This document shows, in pieces, positions 27,344 to 35,259 of a stretch of DNA of 64,000 nt. This DNA comes from a bacterium. Lineage in GTDB: Bacteria; Bacillota; Clostridia; Oscillospirales; Oscillospiraceae. The position numbers were made by a program, and so were the translations under genes. The stretch is from positions 1 through 64,000 of the forward strand of contig SFVI01000003.1 of NCBI GenBank assembly GCA_004560305.1, given 5' to 3'. Every line of letters starts with the position of its first letter. The first letter of the stretch is position 1. The notes beneath the pieces are model-generated. The model had not been told where the DNA came from. It was given only the letters and a program-made list of their open reading frames with translations, and did not search any database.

Positions 27344-27769
27344 ATGGATCTGCTGGATCGGATTCTGGAGCTGTCCCGTTACGGGTATTTCTGCTCCCAG
27401 ATCTTGATGATTCTGGCCTTGGAGAGCCAGGGGGAGGAAAACCCCGGTCTGGTGAAAGCCCTGGGTGGACTCAACGGCGGCGTGGGCTTTTCCGGCGGCT
27501 GCTGCGGCTGCATGACCGGCGGGGTCTGTCTGCTGTCCTATTTCACCGGCAAGGGAGAGGACACCGGCCTGGAGCTGCCGGAGCACAAGAGTGCCATGGG
27601 GGAATTTACCCGCTGGTTTGAGGAAGAAATGACCGCGGAATATGGCGGCATCGACTGCCGGGATATTACCCGCGGCAATCCCGCCAAGCGGGTGGAGTAC
27701 TGCCCCCAGATCATAGCCGCCACTTATGAAAAGTGCATGGAGATTCTCAGCGAGAAAGGGCTGATATAG
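27344..27769 (+). CDS. C_GCAxxG_C_C family protein (DVU_1555-like)
   Basis: 141 aa. The pattern of a lone cysteine in YFCSQILMILAL followed by GGLNGGVGFSGGCCGCMTGG fits the C_GCAxxG_C_C family, often Fe-S binding or redox-active. Some relatives carry selenocysteine at one cysteine. Later cysteines are in GIDCRDITR and EYCPQIIAATYEKC. It lies 4 bp after the methyltransferase and 1 bp before the radical SAM gene, deep in one operon. Function unknown. Confidence 0.82.
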   Translation: MDLLDRILELSRYGYFCSQILMILALESQGEENPGLVKALGGLNGGVGFSGGCCGCMTGGVCLLSYFTGKGEDTGLELPEHKSAMGEFTRWFEEEMTAEYGGIDCRDITRGNPAKRVEYCPQIIAATYEKCMEILSEKGLI

Positions 27770-27770
27770 A

Positions 27771-29096
27771 ATGGTAATCGGAACAACGGAGAGCGTCTGT
27801 CCCGTTTGCCTGCGCCGCCTGAAGGCGGAAAAGCGGGCGGAGCAGGACGGCATTTATATGGACAAAAGCTGCCCGGAGCATGGCCGCTTTTCCGCGCTGA
27901 TCTGGGAGGGGGATCTGCGTTCCTACCTTCACTGGAGCACGGAAAGTATCCGGGTAGAACAGCCGGTGGAGCCGAGGGGCACGGAAAAAGGCTGCCCCTA
28001 TGACTGCGGGCTGTGCCAGGAGCATCAGCGCAAGGGCTGCTGTGTGCTTTTGGAGCTGACCAACCGCTGCAATCTCCGCTGCCCGGTGTGCTTTGCTTCC
28101 GCCGGGGAGAACCCGGTGAAGGAGCCCAGCCTTGCGGATATCGGCAGACAGTTTGATATGCTGATGGCCCATGGCGGGCCCTTCAACATCCAGCTCTCCG
28201 GCGGGGAGCCCACCCTGCGGGACGACCTGCCGGAAATCATCCGTCTGGGGCGGGAGAAGGGATTCTCCTTTTTCCAGTTGAATACCAACGGCCTCCGGCT
28301 GGCCCGGGAACCGGGCTATGCGGAGTCTTTAAAAAACGCAGGGCTCAACACGGTGTTTTTGCAGTTTGACGGTGTTACGGACGATGTGTATCTTGCCCTC
28401 CGGGGCCGGGGGCTGATGAAGGAAAAAGAGGCTTCCATTGCCAACTGCGCCGCTGCCGGGCTGGGCATCGTGCTGGTGCCGGTGATTGCCCGGGGGATAA
28501 ATGAGGCGCAGGTGGGCGAAGTGCTGCGCTATGGGCTGGCCCATGCCCCGGCGGTGCGGGGGGTTCATTTTCAGCCCATCAGCTATTTCGGCCGCTGCGC
28601 CCTGGACCGGCCGGCAAAGCCCATTACTATCCCCAAAATGCTTGCACTGATCGAAGAACAGACCGATGGCATGATGCGTGCTGCCGACTTCGGCGGCGGC
28701 GGGGCGGAAAATCCTTATTGCTCCTTCCATGCCAGCTACCGCCGTATGGCGGACGGCACGTTGAAAGCCCTGGCTCGAAAAAGCAGCGGATGCTGCTGTA
28801 CCGGGTCGGACGACTCCCGGGAGTTTGTGGCAAACCAATGGAGCGGAGCGGAGGAAGAACGGGTATTCAACACTGACGGAGAACTGGAGGAGACCTCGGC
28901 CCTGGATGCTTTCCTGGCCCAGATCAGGCAGGATACCTTTGCCGTGTCGGGGATGGTGTTTCAGGACGCTTATAACCTGGATCTGAAGCGGCTGAAACGC
29001 TGCTATATCTGCGAGATGGACGAGGAATTCGGCATGGTGCCCTTTTGCGCTTATAATCTGACCAATACCGAAGGGAGAGCCTTATACAGAAAATGA
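27771..29096 (+). CDS. Radical SAM enzyme with MJ0619/Tes-like N-terminus
   Basis: 441 aa. The radical SAM cluster motif is LTNRCNLRCPVCFASAGE (CxxxCxxC, about residue 103). It is preceded by a zinc-ribbon-like region (CPVCLRRL, then MDKSCPEHGRF) and GCPYDCGLCQEH. This arrangement is shared, as I recall, with MJ0619-like enzymes including the archaeal tetraether synthase Tes. SAM-binding segments IQLSGGEPTLRDDLP and FFQLNTNGLRLA follow. A SSGCCCTGSDD segment and a CYICEMDEEFGMVPFC segment near the end probably bind another cluster. ATGA couples it to the CoA ligase. Substrate unknown. Confidence 0.85.
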   Translation: MVIGTTESVCPVCLRRLKAEKRAEQDGIYMDKSCPEHGRFSALIWEGDLRSYLHWSTESIRVEQPVEPRGTEKGCPYDCGLCQEHQRKGCCVLLELTNRCNLRCPVCFASAGENPVKEPSLADIGRQFDMLMAHGGPFNIQLSGGEPTLRDDLPEIIRLGREKGFSFFQLNTNGLRLAREPGYAESLKNAGLNTVFLQFDGVTDDVYLALRGRGLMKEKEASIANCAAAGLGIVLVPVIARGINEAQVGEVLRYGLAHAPAVRGVHFQPISYFGRCALDRPAKPITIPKMLALIEEQTDGMMRAADFGGGGAENPYCSFHASYRRMADGTLKALARKSSGCCCTGSDDSREFVANQWSGAEEERVFNTDGELEETSALDAFLAQIRQDTFAVSGMVFQDAYNLDLKRLKRCYICEMDEEFGMVPFCAYNLTNTEGRALYRK

Positions 29097-30343
29097 CCAT
29101 TTCCCGGATTGACAGTTACATCATGGAGAAAGAAAGCATGGGGCGCCTCACAAGGCAGGATATCGAGGCCATGCAGTTGGAGAAGCTCAACAGGCTGCTC
29201 AGCCGCGAAAAAGAGAGGGCGGGGTTTTACAAAGCGCTTCCGTCCGGGCTGGCCAGCCTTTCCCAGCTGGCGGAGCTGCCCTTTACTACCGATGAGGATC
29301 TGGCCCACAACGCAGCTTCTATGCTGCTTTGCTCCCAGGGAGAGATTCAGCGGGTGCTGTCCGACGCTACCAGCGGCACCACCGGCGCAGCCAAGCGGGT
29401 ATTCTATACCCAGGGTGACTGCGAGAATACGGTGGATTTTTTCGCCGCCGGGCTGGGAGAACTGGTCTTTCCCGGCAGCGTGACCATGATTTGCATGCCC
29501 TTTTCCGGGCCTTACGGTCTGGGAGAGCTGATCGCTCAGGCCATCGAGCGCCTGGGAGCGAAGCCCCTGAAGTTGGGCACCCTGCTCAGCTATGGGGAAT
29601 ACAAAGACGTGATGGAACGGGAGCAGCCGGACAGCTTTGTTGGGATGCCGGTGCAGCTCTTATCCATCCTGCGCTGCTGCGGCAAGGGCAGCCTGCGGCG
29701 GGCCCTGGTCAGCGGCGACGCCTGTCCGGCGGAGGTTCTGCGGCAGTGCGAAGCCATCCTGGGCACAAGGCTGTTTCCCCACTACGGTTCCCGTGAGATG
29801 GCCCTGGGCGGAGCGATCACATGTCCGGCCCACGAGGGAATGCATCTGCGGGAAAACCATGTGATCGCTGAGATCGTGGATGAAGATGGCCGGGTGCTGC
29901 CGCCGGGAGAATACGGCCAGTTGGTGATCACTACCATTGGCATGGAGGCCTTGCCCCTGATTCGATACCGAACAGGGGACTATACCCGCATCTTGCCGGG
30001 AGCCTGTCCCTGCGGCAGCCAGACCATACGGCTGGGCAGGCTGGATCGCCGCCCTCAGGGGACGGAGATCACGGCGCTGGACAATGCGTTGCTGTCTCTG
30101 GAGGGACTGGTGGACTTCCGGGCAGAGGCCAGCGGGAATCACTTGGAGATTGATGCCCTTTGTAAGGGAACGGTGAAGGAAGCGGAGCTTTTACGGCGGG
30201 CAGAGCGGCTGTTTCCCGGTTATGAGCTCAGGGTGGCGCTTCGGAAGGCGGAGGAAAGTGACCGATGCCTTTACCGGGGAAAGCGCTGCATGATGGGCAA
30301 CAGTACGGAAAACTTCCTTAAAAATGTGGAGATTGACCCATGA
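29093..30343 (+). CDS. AMP-forming CoA ligase, PaaK-like (DVU_1553-like)
   Basis: 416 aa, adenylate-forming enzyme of the phenylacetate-CoA ligase type. The P-loop is SDATSGTTGAAKRVFYTQ (about residue 92), followed by PFSGPYGLGELIAQAIER, the adenine motif FPHYGSREMALGGA, and PLIRYRTGDYTRI. The C-terminal small domain is present but short. It should activate a carboxylic acid, possibly the oxidised product of the Mop aldehyde oxidoreductase; this is inference. Start overlaps the radical SAM stop and its stop overlaps the glycosylase start, both as ATGA. Confidence 0.83.
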   Translation: MTISRIDSYIMEKESMGRLTRQDIEAMQLEKLNRLLSREKERAGFYKALPSGLASLSQLAELPFTTDEDLAHNAASMLLCSQGEIQRVLSDATSGTTGAAKRVFYTQGDCENTVDFFAAGLGELVFPGSVTMICMPFSGPYGLGELIAQAIERLGAKPLKLGTLLSYGEYKDVMEREQPDSFVGMPVQLLSILRCCGKGSLRRALVSGDACPAEVLRQCEAILGTRLFPHYGSREMALGGAITCPAHEGMHLRENHVIAEIVDEDGRVLPPGEYGQLVITTIGMEALPLIRYRTGDYTRILPGACPCGSQTIRLGRLDRRPQGTEITALDNALLSLEGLVDFRAEASGNHLEIDALCKGTVKEAELLRRAERLFPGYELRVALRKAEESDRCLYRGKRCMMGNSTENFLKNVEIDP

Positions 30344-30996
30344 AAGCGGCTGCGGGAAAACGGGATGCGCTGCCCAGAGAATTCTACCAGAGGGATGCAA
30401 ACCTGGTGGCGCCGGAGCTGCTGGGGAAGCTCCTGGTCAGCGAGAGCCCGGAAGGGCGCACCGCCGGGATGATCGTGGAGGTGGAGGCCTATAAGGGCAG
30501 CTGTGACAAAGGCGCCCACTCCTACAAAAACAAGCGAACAGAGCGGACAAAAATACAGTTTGGCCCCGGTGGCTTTGCCTATGTGTTTCGCATCTATGGC
30601 CTGCACAGCTGCTTCAACGTGGTAACAAATGATGAAGATGTCCCGGACGTGGTGCTGGTGCGGGCTCTGGAGCCGGTGGAGGGGCTTGCCCTGATGAAAC
30701 AGCGGCGCGGGTGCGGCGTACCGGCCCGGTTCTGCAATGGCCCGGGCAAGCTTTGCCAGGCATTGAATATTACCGGCGCCGATTACGGGGCAGATCTTCT
30801 GGGGCCGAAGCTCTATATTGCGCCATACAGACAGATAAAAAAGAGTGAGATCATGGTCTCACCCAGAATCAATATTGACTATGCGGAGGAATGTATCGGT
30901 TTTCCCTGGCGGTATTTCATTAAGAACTTGCCATGGGTATCCAAGGTGCCTGGGAAATATCAGGCCGAAGCCGCACCGTTTCTCTGTGAGTCTTAG
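30340..30996 (+). CDS. DNA-3-methyladenine glycosylase (AAG/MPG type)
   Basis: 218 aa. It matches the eukaryotic-type alkyladenine glycosylase fold: LPREFYQRDANLVAPELLGK, then AGMIVEVEAYKGSCDKGAHS with the catalytic Glu, FAYVFRIYGLHSCFNVV and RFCNGPGKLCQALNI. It excises alkylated purines. It overlaps the CoA ligase by ATGA, so it is translated as the last gene of the redox operon, a curious context. The dispersed repeat at 31047 follows. Confidence 0.93.
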   Translation: MKAAAGKRDALPREFYQRDANLVAPELLGKLLVSESPEGRTAGMIVEVEAYKGSCDKGAHSYKNKRTERTKIQFGPGGFAYVFRIYGLHSCFNVVTNDEDVPDVVLVRALEPVEGLALMKQRRGCGVPARFCNGPGKLCQALNITGADYGADLLGPKLYIAPYRQIKKSEIMVSPRINIDYAEECIGFPWRYFIKNLPWVSKVPGKYQAEAAPFLCES

Positions 30997-31046
30997 GGCA
31001 TAAAATGATTTGAAAAAAGTGGCATCTAAAGTGTTGGGATGTTACA

Positions 31047-31192
31047 CGTCGGAGCAAGCTTTATATCGCTTGCTCCGACTTTTTTGCAAAAGTCAGAGCG
31101 CGCTCATGCCGCTGCTCCTCCTTTCCAAATCGAACCCGCTGCGCTGGGCTTCGATTTGGTTTTGGGCGCAGCCCTTAAAGTGGCGGCATCCA
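31047..31192 (+). repeat. Dispersed repeat, copy 2
   Basis: Same sequence plan as 10211-10350: CGTCGGAGCAAGC hairpin with T run, GCTCATGCCGCTGCTCCTCC, then a second hairpin around CCGCTGCGCTGGG. Copy 2 is not next to a tRNA. It is flanked by imperfect direct repeats (AGTGTTGGGATGTTAC before, AGTGTTATGATATTAC after). The first hairpin can terminate the preceding operon. Confidence 0.8.
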
Positions 31193-31209
31193 TAGTGTTA
31201 TGATATTAC

Positions 31210-31247
31210 AAAAATCGGCAATCTTCGAAAGAAGATCGCCGATTTTT
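31210..31247 (+). terminator. Strong stem-loop with GAAA loop
   Basis: Arms AAAAATCGGC and ATCTTC pair with GAAGAT and GCCGATTTTT around GAAA, with one mismatch. It ends in a T run on both strands. Confidence 0.7.
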
Positions 31248-31550
31248 ACTTATTCTCTCTTCACGATCCACTCTTCACTAAATTGGAGCCGATTTTTGCT
31301 GGGTAAGAGGGAATCGAGCAGGATAGGAAAGGTGCGGTTTTATGGGTGGGCTACCCCTTTTTCAGTCAATCGTGTTTGCATTTCGGTTTATCATCGTTTA
31401 TTGACTAATAATCAGCATCGATATTGCAGGCGTTTTTCGAAGCATCCAATGATTTTCAGCCTTTGGAAATCACTATGACGAAAGCTGTCGTCATTATGCG
31501 GATGGGATCCTACCGCCAAAACAGGCCAAAAATCATTATGGAGGGAAATC
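31248..31550 (+). other. Leader region of the DMT transporter gene, no gene seen
   Basis: About 300 bp without a credible coding frame. It contains a 7-bp hairpin ATGACGA/TCGTCAT (31475-31494) and GGAGGGAAATC just before the transporter start. It could be a structured 5' leader, but I cannot match it to a known riboswitch class. Confidence 0.4.
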
Positions 31551-31979
31551 ATGTTTCACTATGTCTGGCCCATTGCTCTGGTGGTCCTGTCTAATGTTAT
31601 GTATCAGATCTGTGCAAAGTCAGTTCCAAATGAGATGAGCCCATTTGCATCTCTCACCGTAACCTATCTGGTAGGCGCAGTTGCCTCAGGGGTAATGTTT
31701 TTTGCTCTCAATAAAGAAGCAAATTTGCTAAAGGAATACAGCAATGTGAACTGGGCCCCCTTTGTTCTTGGAATTGTGATCGTCGGTCTTGAGGTCGGCT
31801 GGATTTATGCCTATAAAGCCGGTTGGCAGGTAAGCACGGGTTTTATTGTTCAAAGTGCATTTTTGGCAGTTCTCTTGCTGTTCGTTGGATTTCTGCTCTA
31901 TCATGAGGCTTTGACCTGGAACAAAATAGTAGGCGTTTTTATATGTCTGATCGGCTTGGTATTCATCAATTTCAAATAA
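31551..31979 (+). CDS. EamA/DMT-type small transporter
   Basis: 142 aa with five hydrophobic segments, corresponding to half of a ten-helix EamA transporter. Typical segments are NVMYQICAKSVPNEMSPFAS, LGIVIVGLEVGWIYAYKAGW and LLYHEALTWNKIVGVFICLI. It probably works as a dimer. Substrate unknown. GGAGGGAAATC precedes the ATG, and a strong terminator follows 5 bp after the stop, so it is monocistronic. It is more AT-rich than its neighbours. Confidence 0.85.
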   Translation: MFHYVWPIALVVLSNVMYQICAKSVPNEMSPFASLTVTYLVGAVASGVMFFALNKEANLLKEYSNVNWAPFVLGIVIVGLEVGWIYAYKAGWQVSTGFIVQSAFLAVLLLFVGFLLYHEALTWNKIVGVFICLIGLVFINFK

Positions 31980-31983
31980 CGGC

Positions 31984-32025
31984 AAAGACCGTTTTTCGAA
32001 CCCTTCTTCGAAAAACGGTCTTTTT
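31984..32025 (+). terminator. Strong rho-independent terminator
   Basis: 17-bp perfect arms (AAAGACCGTTTTTCGAA and complement), 6-nt loop, followed by a T run. Confidence 0.9.
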
Positions 32026-32134
32026 ATTTTCTGAAACGCTTGCTGCCGTCATGGTTTTCCGATTTTATATTTCGGTTTGTGTTTTTATTCCACCATGTTT
32101 ATCGCGCAGAGGGACGCAAAGCCGGGAGCGCATC

Positions 32135-33049
32135 TTAATCCACAGATGGCGCAGAAACATCCATAGCATATTTTTTCATGTAGGACAAGTACAACTTCTC
32201 CACATGAGACAGGTTTTCAAATTCCCTGTGTCCAAGCCCATAGGTAAAGCTCAATTCCGGGCTGATTTCCACACAGGAAATTTCCGCATCCCGATGGAGC
32301 ATCGCCGCAAACTCCCTGGCATGCAGGGACACGCCCATACCGGTTTTTACCAGCTCAATGCAGCCAACGGAACTGCCTTCGTAGACAACATCGGGGGATA
32401 TTTTTTCCTGGTTGAAGGCTGTTTGGATCAGATTGGAAAGAGAGCCGCCCCGGGTGGGCAGCAAAAGCCGCTCGCCTGCAAGCTGGTGCAGACTGACCGT
32501 CTGCGCTTCCGCACAGGGATGGACTTTGGGGAAAATAGCAACAATGGAACTTTTGACCATGGGCATGAAGGTAAACTCCTCCGGTCCCCGGAAATTGGAA
32601 AAAGTGGGAAATATGTTGAAAAGCTTTCTTCGGAACATATCATACAGGCTGAATTCATCCGCTTCTATCAGTGAAAAGCTGATGCTGGGGTAAGCCTTCT
32701 GGAAACCGGTAATGTATTTCGCCATATTGTAATACTGCGGATTCTGCATAACGGCAATGGTGAAGGACGGTGCAGACTGGTTCTTGTAATTATCCATCTC
32801 CATCTCTGATTCGGTGCAAAGTCTGGCAATCTCTTTGGCGTAGGGCAGATACCGCTCCCCCGCGCCGCTGAGCCGGATGCTTCTGGTCGTGCGTTCAAAC
32901 AGAGCAACCCCCAGCTCTTGCTCCAGCGCCTTGATGTGCTTGGACAGCGATGACTGCGATATAAACAGGCGGGAGGCTGCTTCACTGAAATTCAGGCATT
33001 CCGCCAGCACCACAAATTCCTGAATGGTTCCGATTTCCATTTGCTTCAC
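32135..33049 (-). CDS. LysR-family transcriptional regulator
   Basis: 304 aa, normal length. N-terminal HTH: IQEFVVLAECLNFSEAASRL, FISQSSLSKHIKALEQELGV, then LFERTTRSIRLSGAGERYLP. The effector domain spans about residues 90-295. It is divergent from the DUF5692 gene, with a palindrome (33063-33085) immediately before its start, the classic LysR arrangement. It probably controls that membrane protein and itself. Effector unknown. Confidence 0.93.
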   Translation of the reverse strand: MKQMEIGTIQEFVVLAECLNFSEAASRLFISQSSLSKHIKALEQELGVALFERTTRSIRLSGAGERYLPYAKEIARLCTESEMEMDNYKNQSAPSFTIAVMQNPQYYNMAKYITGFQKAYPSISFSLIEADEFSLYDMFRRKLFNIFPTFSNFRGPEEFTFMPMVKSSIVAIFPKVHPCAEAQTVSLHQLAGERLLLPTRGGSLSNLIQTAFNQEKISPDVVYEGSSVGCIELVKTGMGVSLHAREFAAMLHRDAEISCVEISPELSFTYGLGHREFENLSHVEKLYLSYMKKYAMDVSAPSVD

Positions 33050-33062
33050 TCTCCCGGGTTCT

Positions 33063-33085
33063 ATTTATTCCGTTCCGGAATAAAT
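33063..33085. promoter_or_regulatory. Palindromic LysR-type operator
   Basis: Perfect 9-bp arms ATTTATTCC and GGAATAAAT around GTTCC, 13 bp upstream of the LysR start codon, in the divergent region shared with the DUF5692 gene. Confidence 0.55.
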
Positions 33086-33211
33086 TATACAGGATTTGGA
33101 ATTGCTTTGCAACAAAAATAACGATATAAAATAATCGTGTCATTTCTTTGTCAATTCCGCAGACAGAGATCGAAAGAGAGCGAAAAAAAGTGATTAAGGG
33201 AGGAAAATAAT

Positions 33212-34252
33212 ATGCTATTCCAAGTGTACGGCGAAAACTCCATGTATCAGATTCTTGGCTGGGTACTGGTTTTCACAGCCCTGATTCTGACCAATGAGAT
33301 TCAGAGACGGTCGAAACTCGGCGGCTATGGCTTCTTTGTGGGTGTGCTGGGCGCGCTGACGGTGTACTTCATCGCCATCTACGTGGGGGCAGCCCGGGGC
33401 GCCCAGTGGGCCCTGAACAACCCCACTTATCTCTACATGAACAGCTGGTTCCACTACGCCAAGCTGTATGCCGCGGCCGCCGGCTGCATCGGCTTCATGT
33501 GGCTCAAGTACCATACGGCTCTGGGCAAAAAGGACTGGTTCAAGGTCTTCCCCTTTGTGATCGTGGCCATCAACATTCTGATTGCTGTTGCCAGCGATTT
33601 TGAAAGCGCCATCAAGGGCTCCATCGCACTGGCTGAAACCGGCAGCCGCTGGTGGCTTTCCAGCGAGGGCGTCTGGCTCTACGGCGGCTGGTGGAACATC
33701 GCCAACGGCGTGGCCGGCCTGGTGAACATTTTCTGCATGACCGGCTGGTGGAGCATTTACACCTCAAAGAAAAAGGACGATATGCTCTGGCCGGATATGA
33801 CCTGGGTTTACATCCTGGCCTATGACATCTGGAACTTTGAGTATACCTATCTGAATCTGCCCACCCACACCTGGTACTGCGGCTTTGCGCTGCTGCTGGC
33901 CCCCACCTTCGCTGCCATCTTCTGGAACAAGGGCGGCTGGATTCAGAACCGTGCCAACACCCTGGCTACCTGGTGTATGTTCGCCCAGGTGTTCCCCCTG
34001 TTCCTGGATAAGAGCCGCTTCTCCGTGATTCCCTCCCTGTATGCGGACGGTTTCATGGATGCCGCCATTCATCCCACCCTGGTTGATCCCCGTGCCGGCG
34101 GCATCATTGCGGTGCTGTCCATCCTGGTAAACGTCGCGGCGCTGGCCTACATCATCAAGCGGGCCAAAGCACAGCACAAGAATCCTTACAAGAACGAGAT
34201 CTTTGTCGGCACCAGAGATTTCGAGGAAGCCATGGCCCGTGCCGAGGCCTGA
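33212..34252 (+). CDS. DUF5692 family membrane protein
   Basis: 346 aa with about nine hydrophobic helices and many tryptophans (GSRWWLSSEGVWLYGGWWNIAN, WCGF-type segments). I assign it to DUF5692 from memory of the family's look; no function is established. The C-terminus is cytoplasmic-like (KNEIFVGTRDFEEAMARAEA). GGGAGGAAAATA precedes the ATG. It is divergent from the LysR gene and is followed by a strong terminator at 34275. Confidence 0.75.
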   Translation: MLFQVYGENSMYQILGWVLVFTALILTNEIQRRSKLGGYGFFVGVLGALTVYFIAIYVGAARGAQWALNNPTYLYMNSWFHYAKLYAAAAGCIGFMWLKYHTALGKKDWFKVFPFVIVAINILIAVASDFESAIKGSIALAETGSRWWLSSEGVWLYGGWWNIANGVAGLVNIFCMTGWWSIYTSKKKDDMLWPDMTWVYILAYDIWNFEYTYLNLPTHTWYCGFALLLAPTFAAIFWNKGGWIQNRANTLATWCMFAQVFPLFLDKSRFSVIPSLYADGFMDAAIHPTLVDPRAGGIIAVLSILVNVAALAYIIKRAKAQHKNPYKNEIFVGTRDFEEAMARAEA

Positions 34253-34274
34253 GCCTCGTATTGGTATGCTGCAA

Positions 34275-34305
34275 AAAACACTACCCATTATATGGGTAGT
34301 GTTTT
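34275..34305. terminator. Terminator between DUF5692 and TetR genes
   Basis: Near-perfect palindrome with arms AAAACACTACCCATA and complement. T/A runs on both sides allow it to serve both convergent genes. Confidence 0.85.
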
Positions 34306-34365
34306 AAATACAGGCCAGTGTGTGCTCTCGCTCTTTCCGCTGTGCAGGAGACCGTGTCCGCCGGG

Positions 34366-34986
34366 TCAGGTACCGTCGTCCAACAGCTTTTTCCACTGCC
34401 CGCGGCAGTCCTCCCGCACGATATAAAAGCTCTCCATCTCTTTGAAGGCCCGCTCCGTAAAGGAGTAAGCCTCTTTGGAGACGCACCACTCCAGCAGAAT
34501 ATAGAAGGACAGACGCACCGCCATGGGGACAAGCTCATCTGCCTTGCCCGGGTTTTGGATGACCCCGCTGGCCTGACAATCCTCTACCAGGCGGACAAGC
34601 CAGTTGGAGTATCGCTTGATATAATCGTTCACCGGCGCACGGAAACTGAACTTCCGTTTCAGTTCCAGCTCAAACATGGCCACCGTCAGCTCCGGGCCGA
34701 AGGATTCCGCCAGGCACAGATACTTGTTATACAGCACCCACAGCTTCTCCAGGGGCGTGCCGGCCTTGAGCATTTCCAGCATGGTGCCCTCAAAATCGTC
34801 CTTATGCCCCCGCAGCAGGCACAGCAGTACATCGTCCTTCCCGCCGAAAACAGAATAGAAGGAGGAGGGAGAAACCCCGGCTTCCCGGCAGATATCCTTC
34901 ACCATTACGGAGGAGTAACCCTTCCGGCGGAACAGTTCAATGGACGCCGAAACGATCCGGTCCGTATTTTTTGAGTTGGTAACCAT
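34366..34986 (-). CDS. TetR-family transcriptional regulator
   Basis: 206 aa. N-terminal HTH: RIVSASIELFRRKGYSSVMV, then DICREAGVSPSSFYSVFGGK. The rest is an all-helical ligand domain (LMLR-type dimer helices). The ATG at 34986 has AGGAGTGCTTGT directly upstream; an earlier in-frame start lacks a binding site. It is divergent from the Fe-S flavoprotein/hypA operon. A palindrome just after that operon's -10 box (35157-35179) is its probable operator. Confidence 0.92.
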   Translation of the reverse strand: MVTNSKNTDRIVSASIELFRRKGYSSVMVKDICREAGVSPSSFYSVFGGKDDVLLCLLRGHKDDFEGTMLEMLKAGTPLEKLWVLYNKYLCLAESFGPELTVAMFELELKRKFSFRAPVNDYIKRYSNWLVRLVEDCQASGVIQNPGKADELVPMAVRLSFYILLEWCVSKEAYSFTERAFKEMESFYIVREDCRGQWKKLLDDGT

Positions 34987-35127
34987 ACAAGCACTCCTTT
35001 TGGAATAGTATCCAAGTTTATTGAACATAATATCATATTTATCCAAGATGTGCAAAGATTTTTTCCACGGCATTGTAAAAATGCTGTTTGCCAAATTATT
35101 GAAAACTCTGATTTTATTTTGACACAG

Positions 35128-35179
35128 TTGACTTGGCAGAGGACAGGAAATATTATAGTACAAGTATAGTATCTGTACT
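35128..35179 (+). promoter_or_regulatory. Promoter with TetR-type operator for the hypAB operon
   Basis: TTGACT (35128-35133), 17 nt, TATTAT (35151-35156). Directly downstream lies the inverted repeat AGTACA-N11-TGTACT (35157-35179), positioned over the expected transcription start, as in TetR-repressed promoters. Confidence 0.65.
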
Positions 35180-35259
35180 CTGTGGGGCGCGCCGTCTGAC
35201 GGCGGCGTGTCAGCGAACGCATTGAAATGGGAAAGACATACATATAAGGAGGAAATTCA

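Noticed and set aside
31210..31550. Possible riboswitch before the DMT transporter
   Set aside because: Hairpins are present but I could not match the conserved core of any known class, so I kept it as an unexplained leader.
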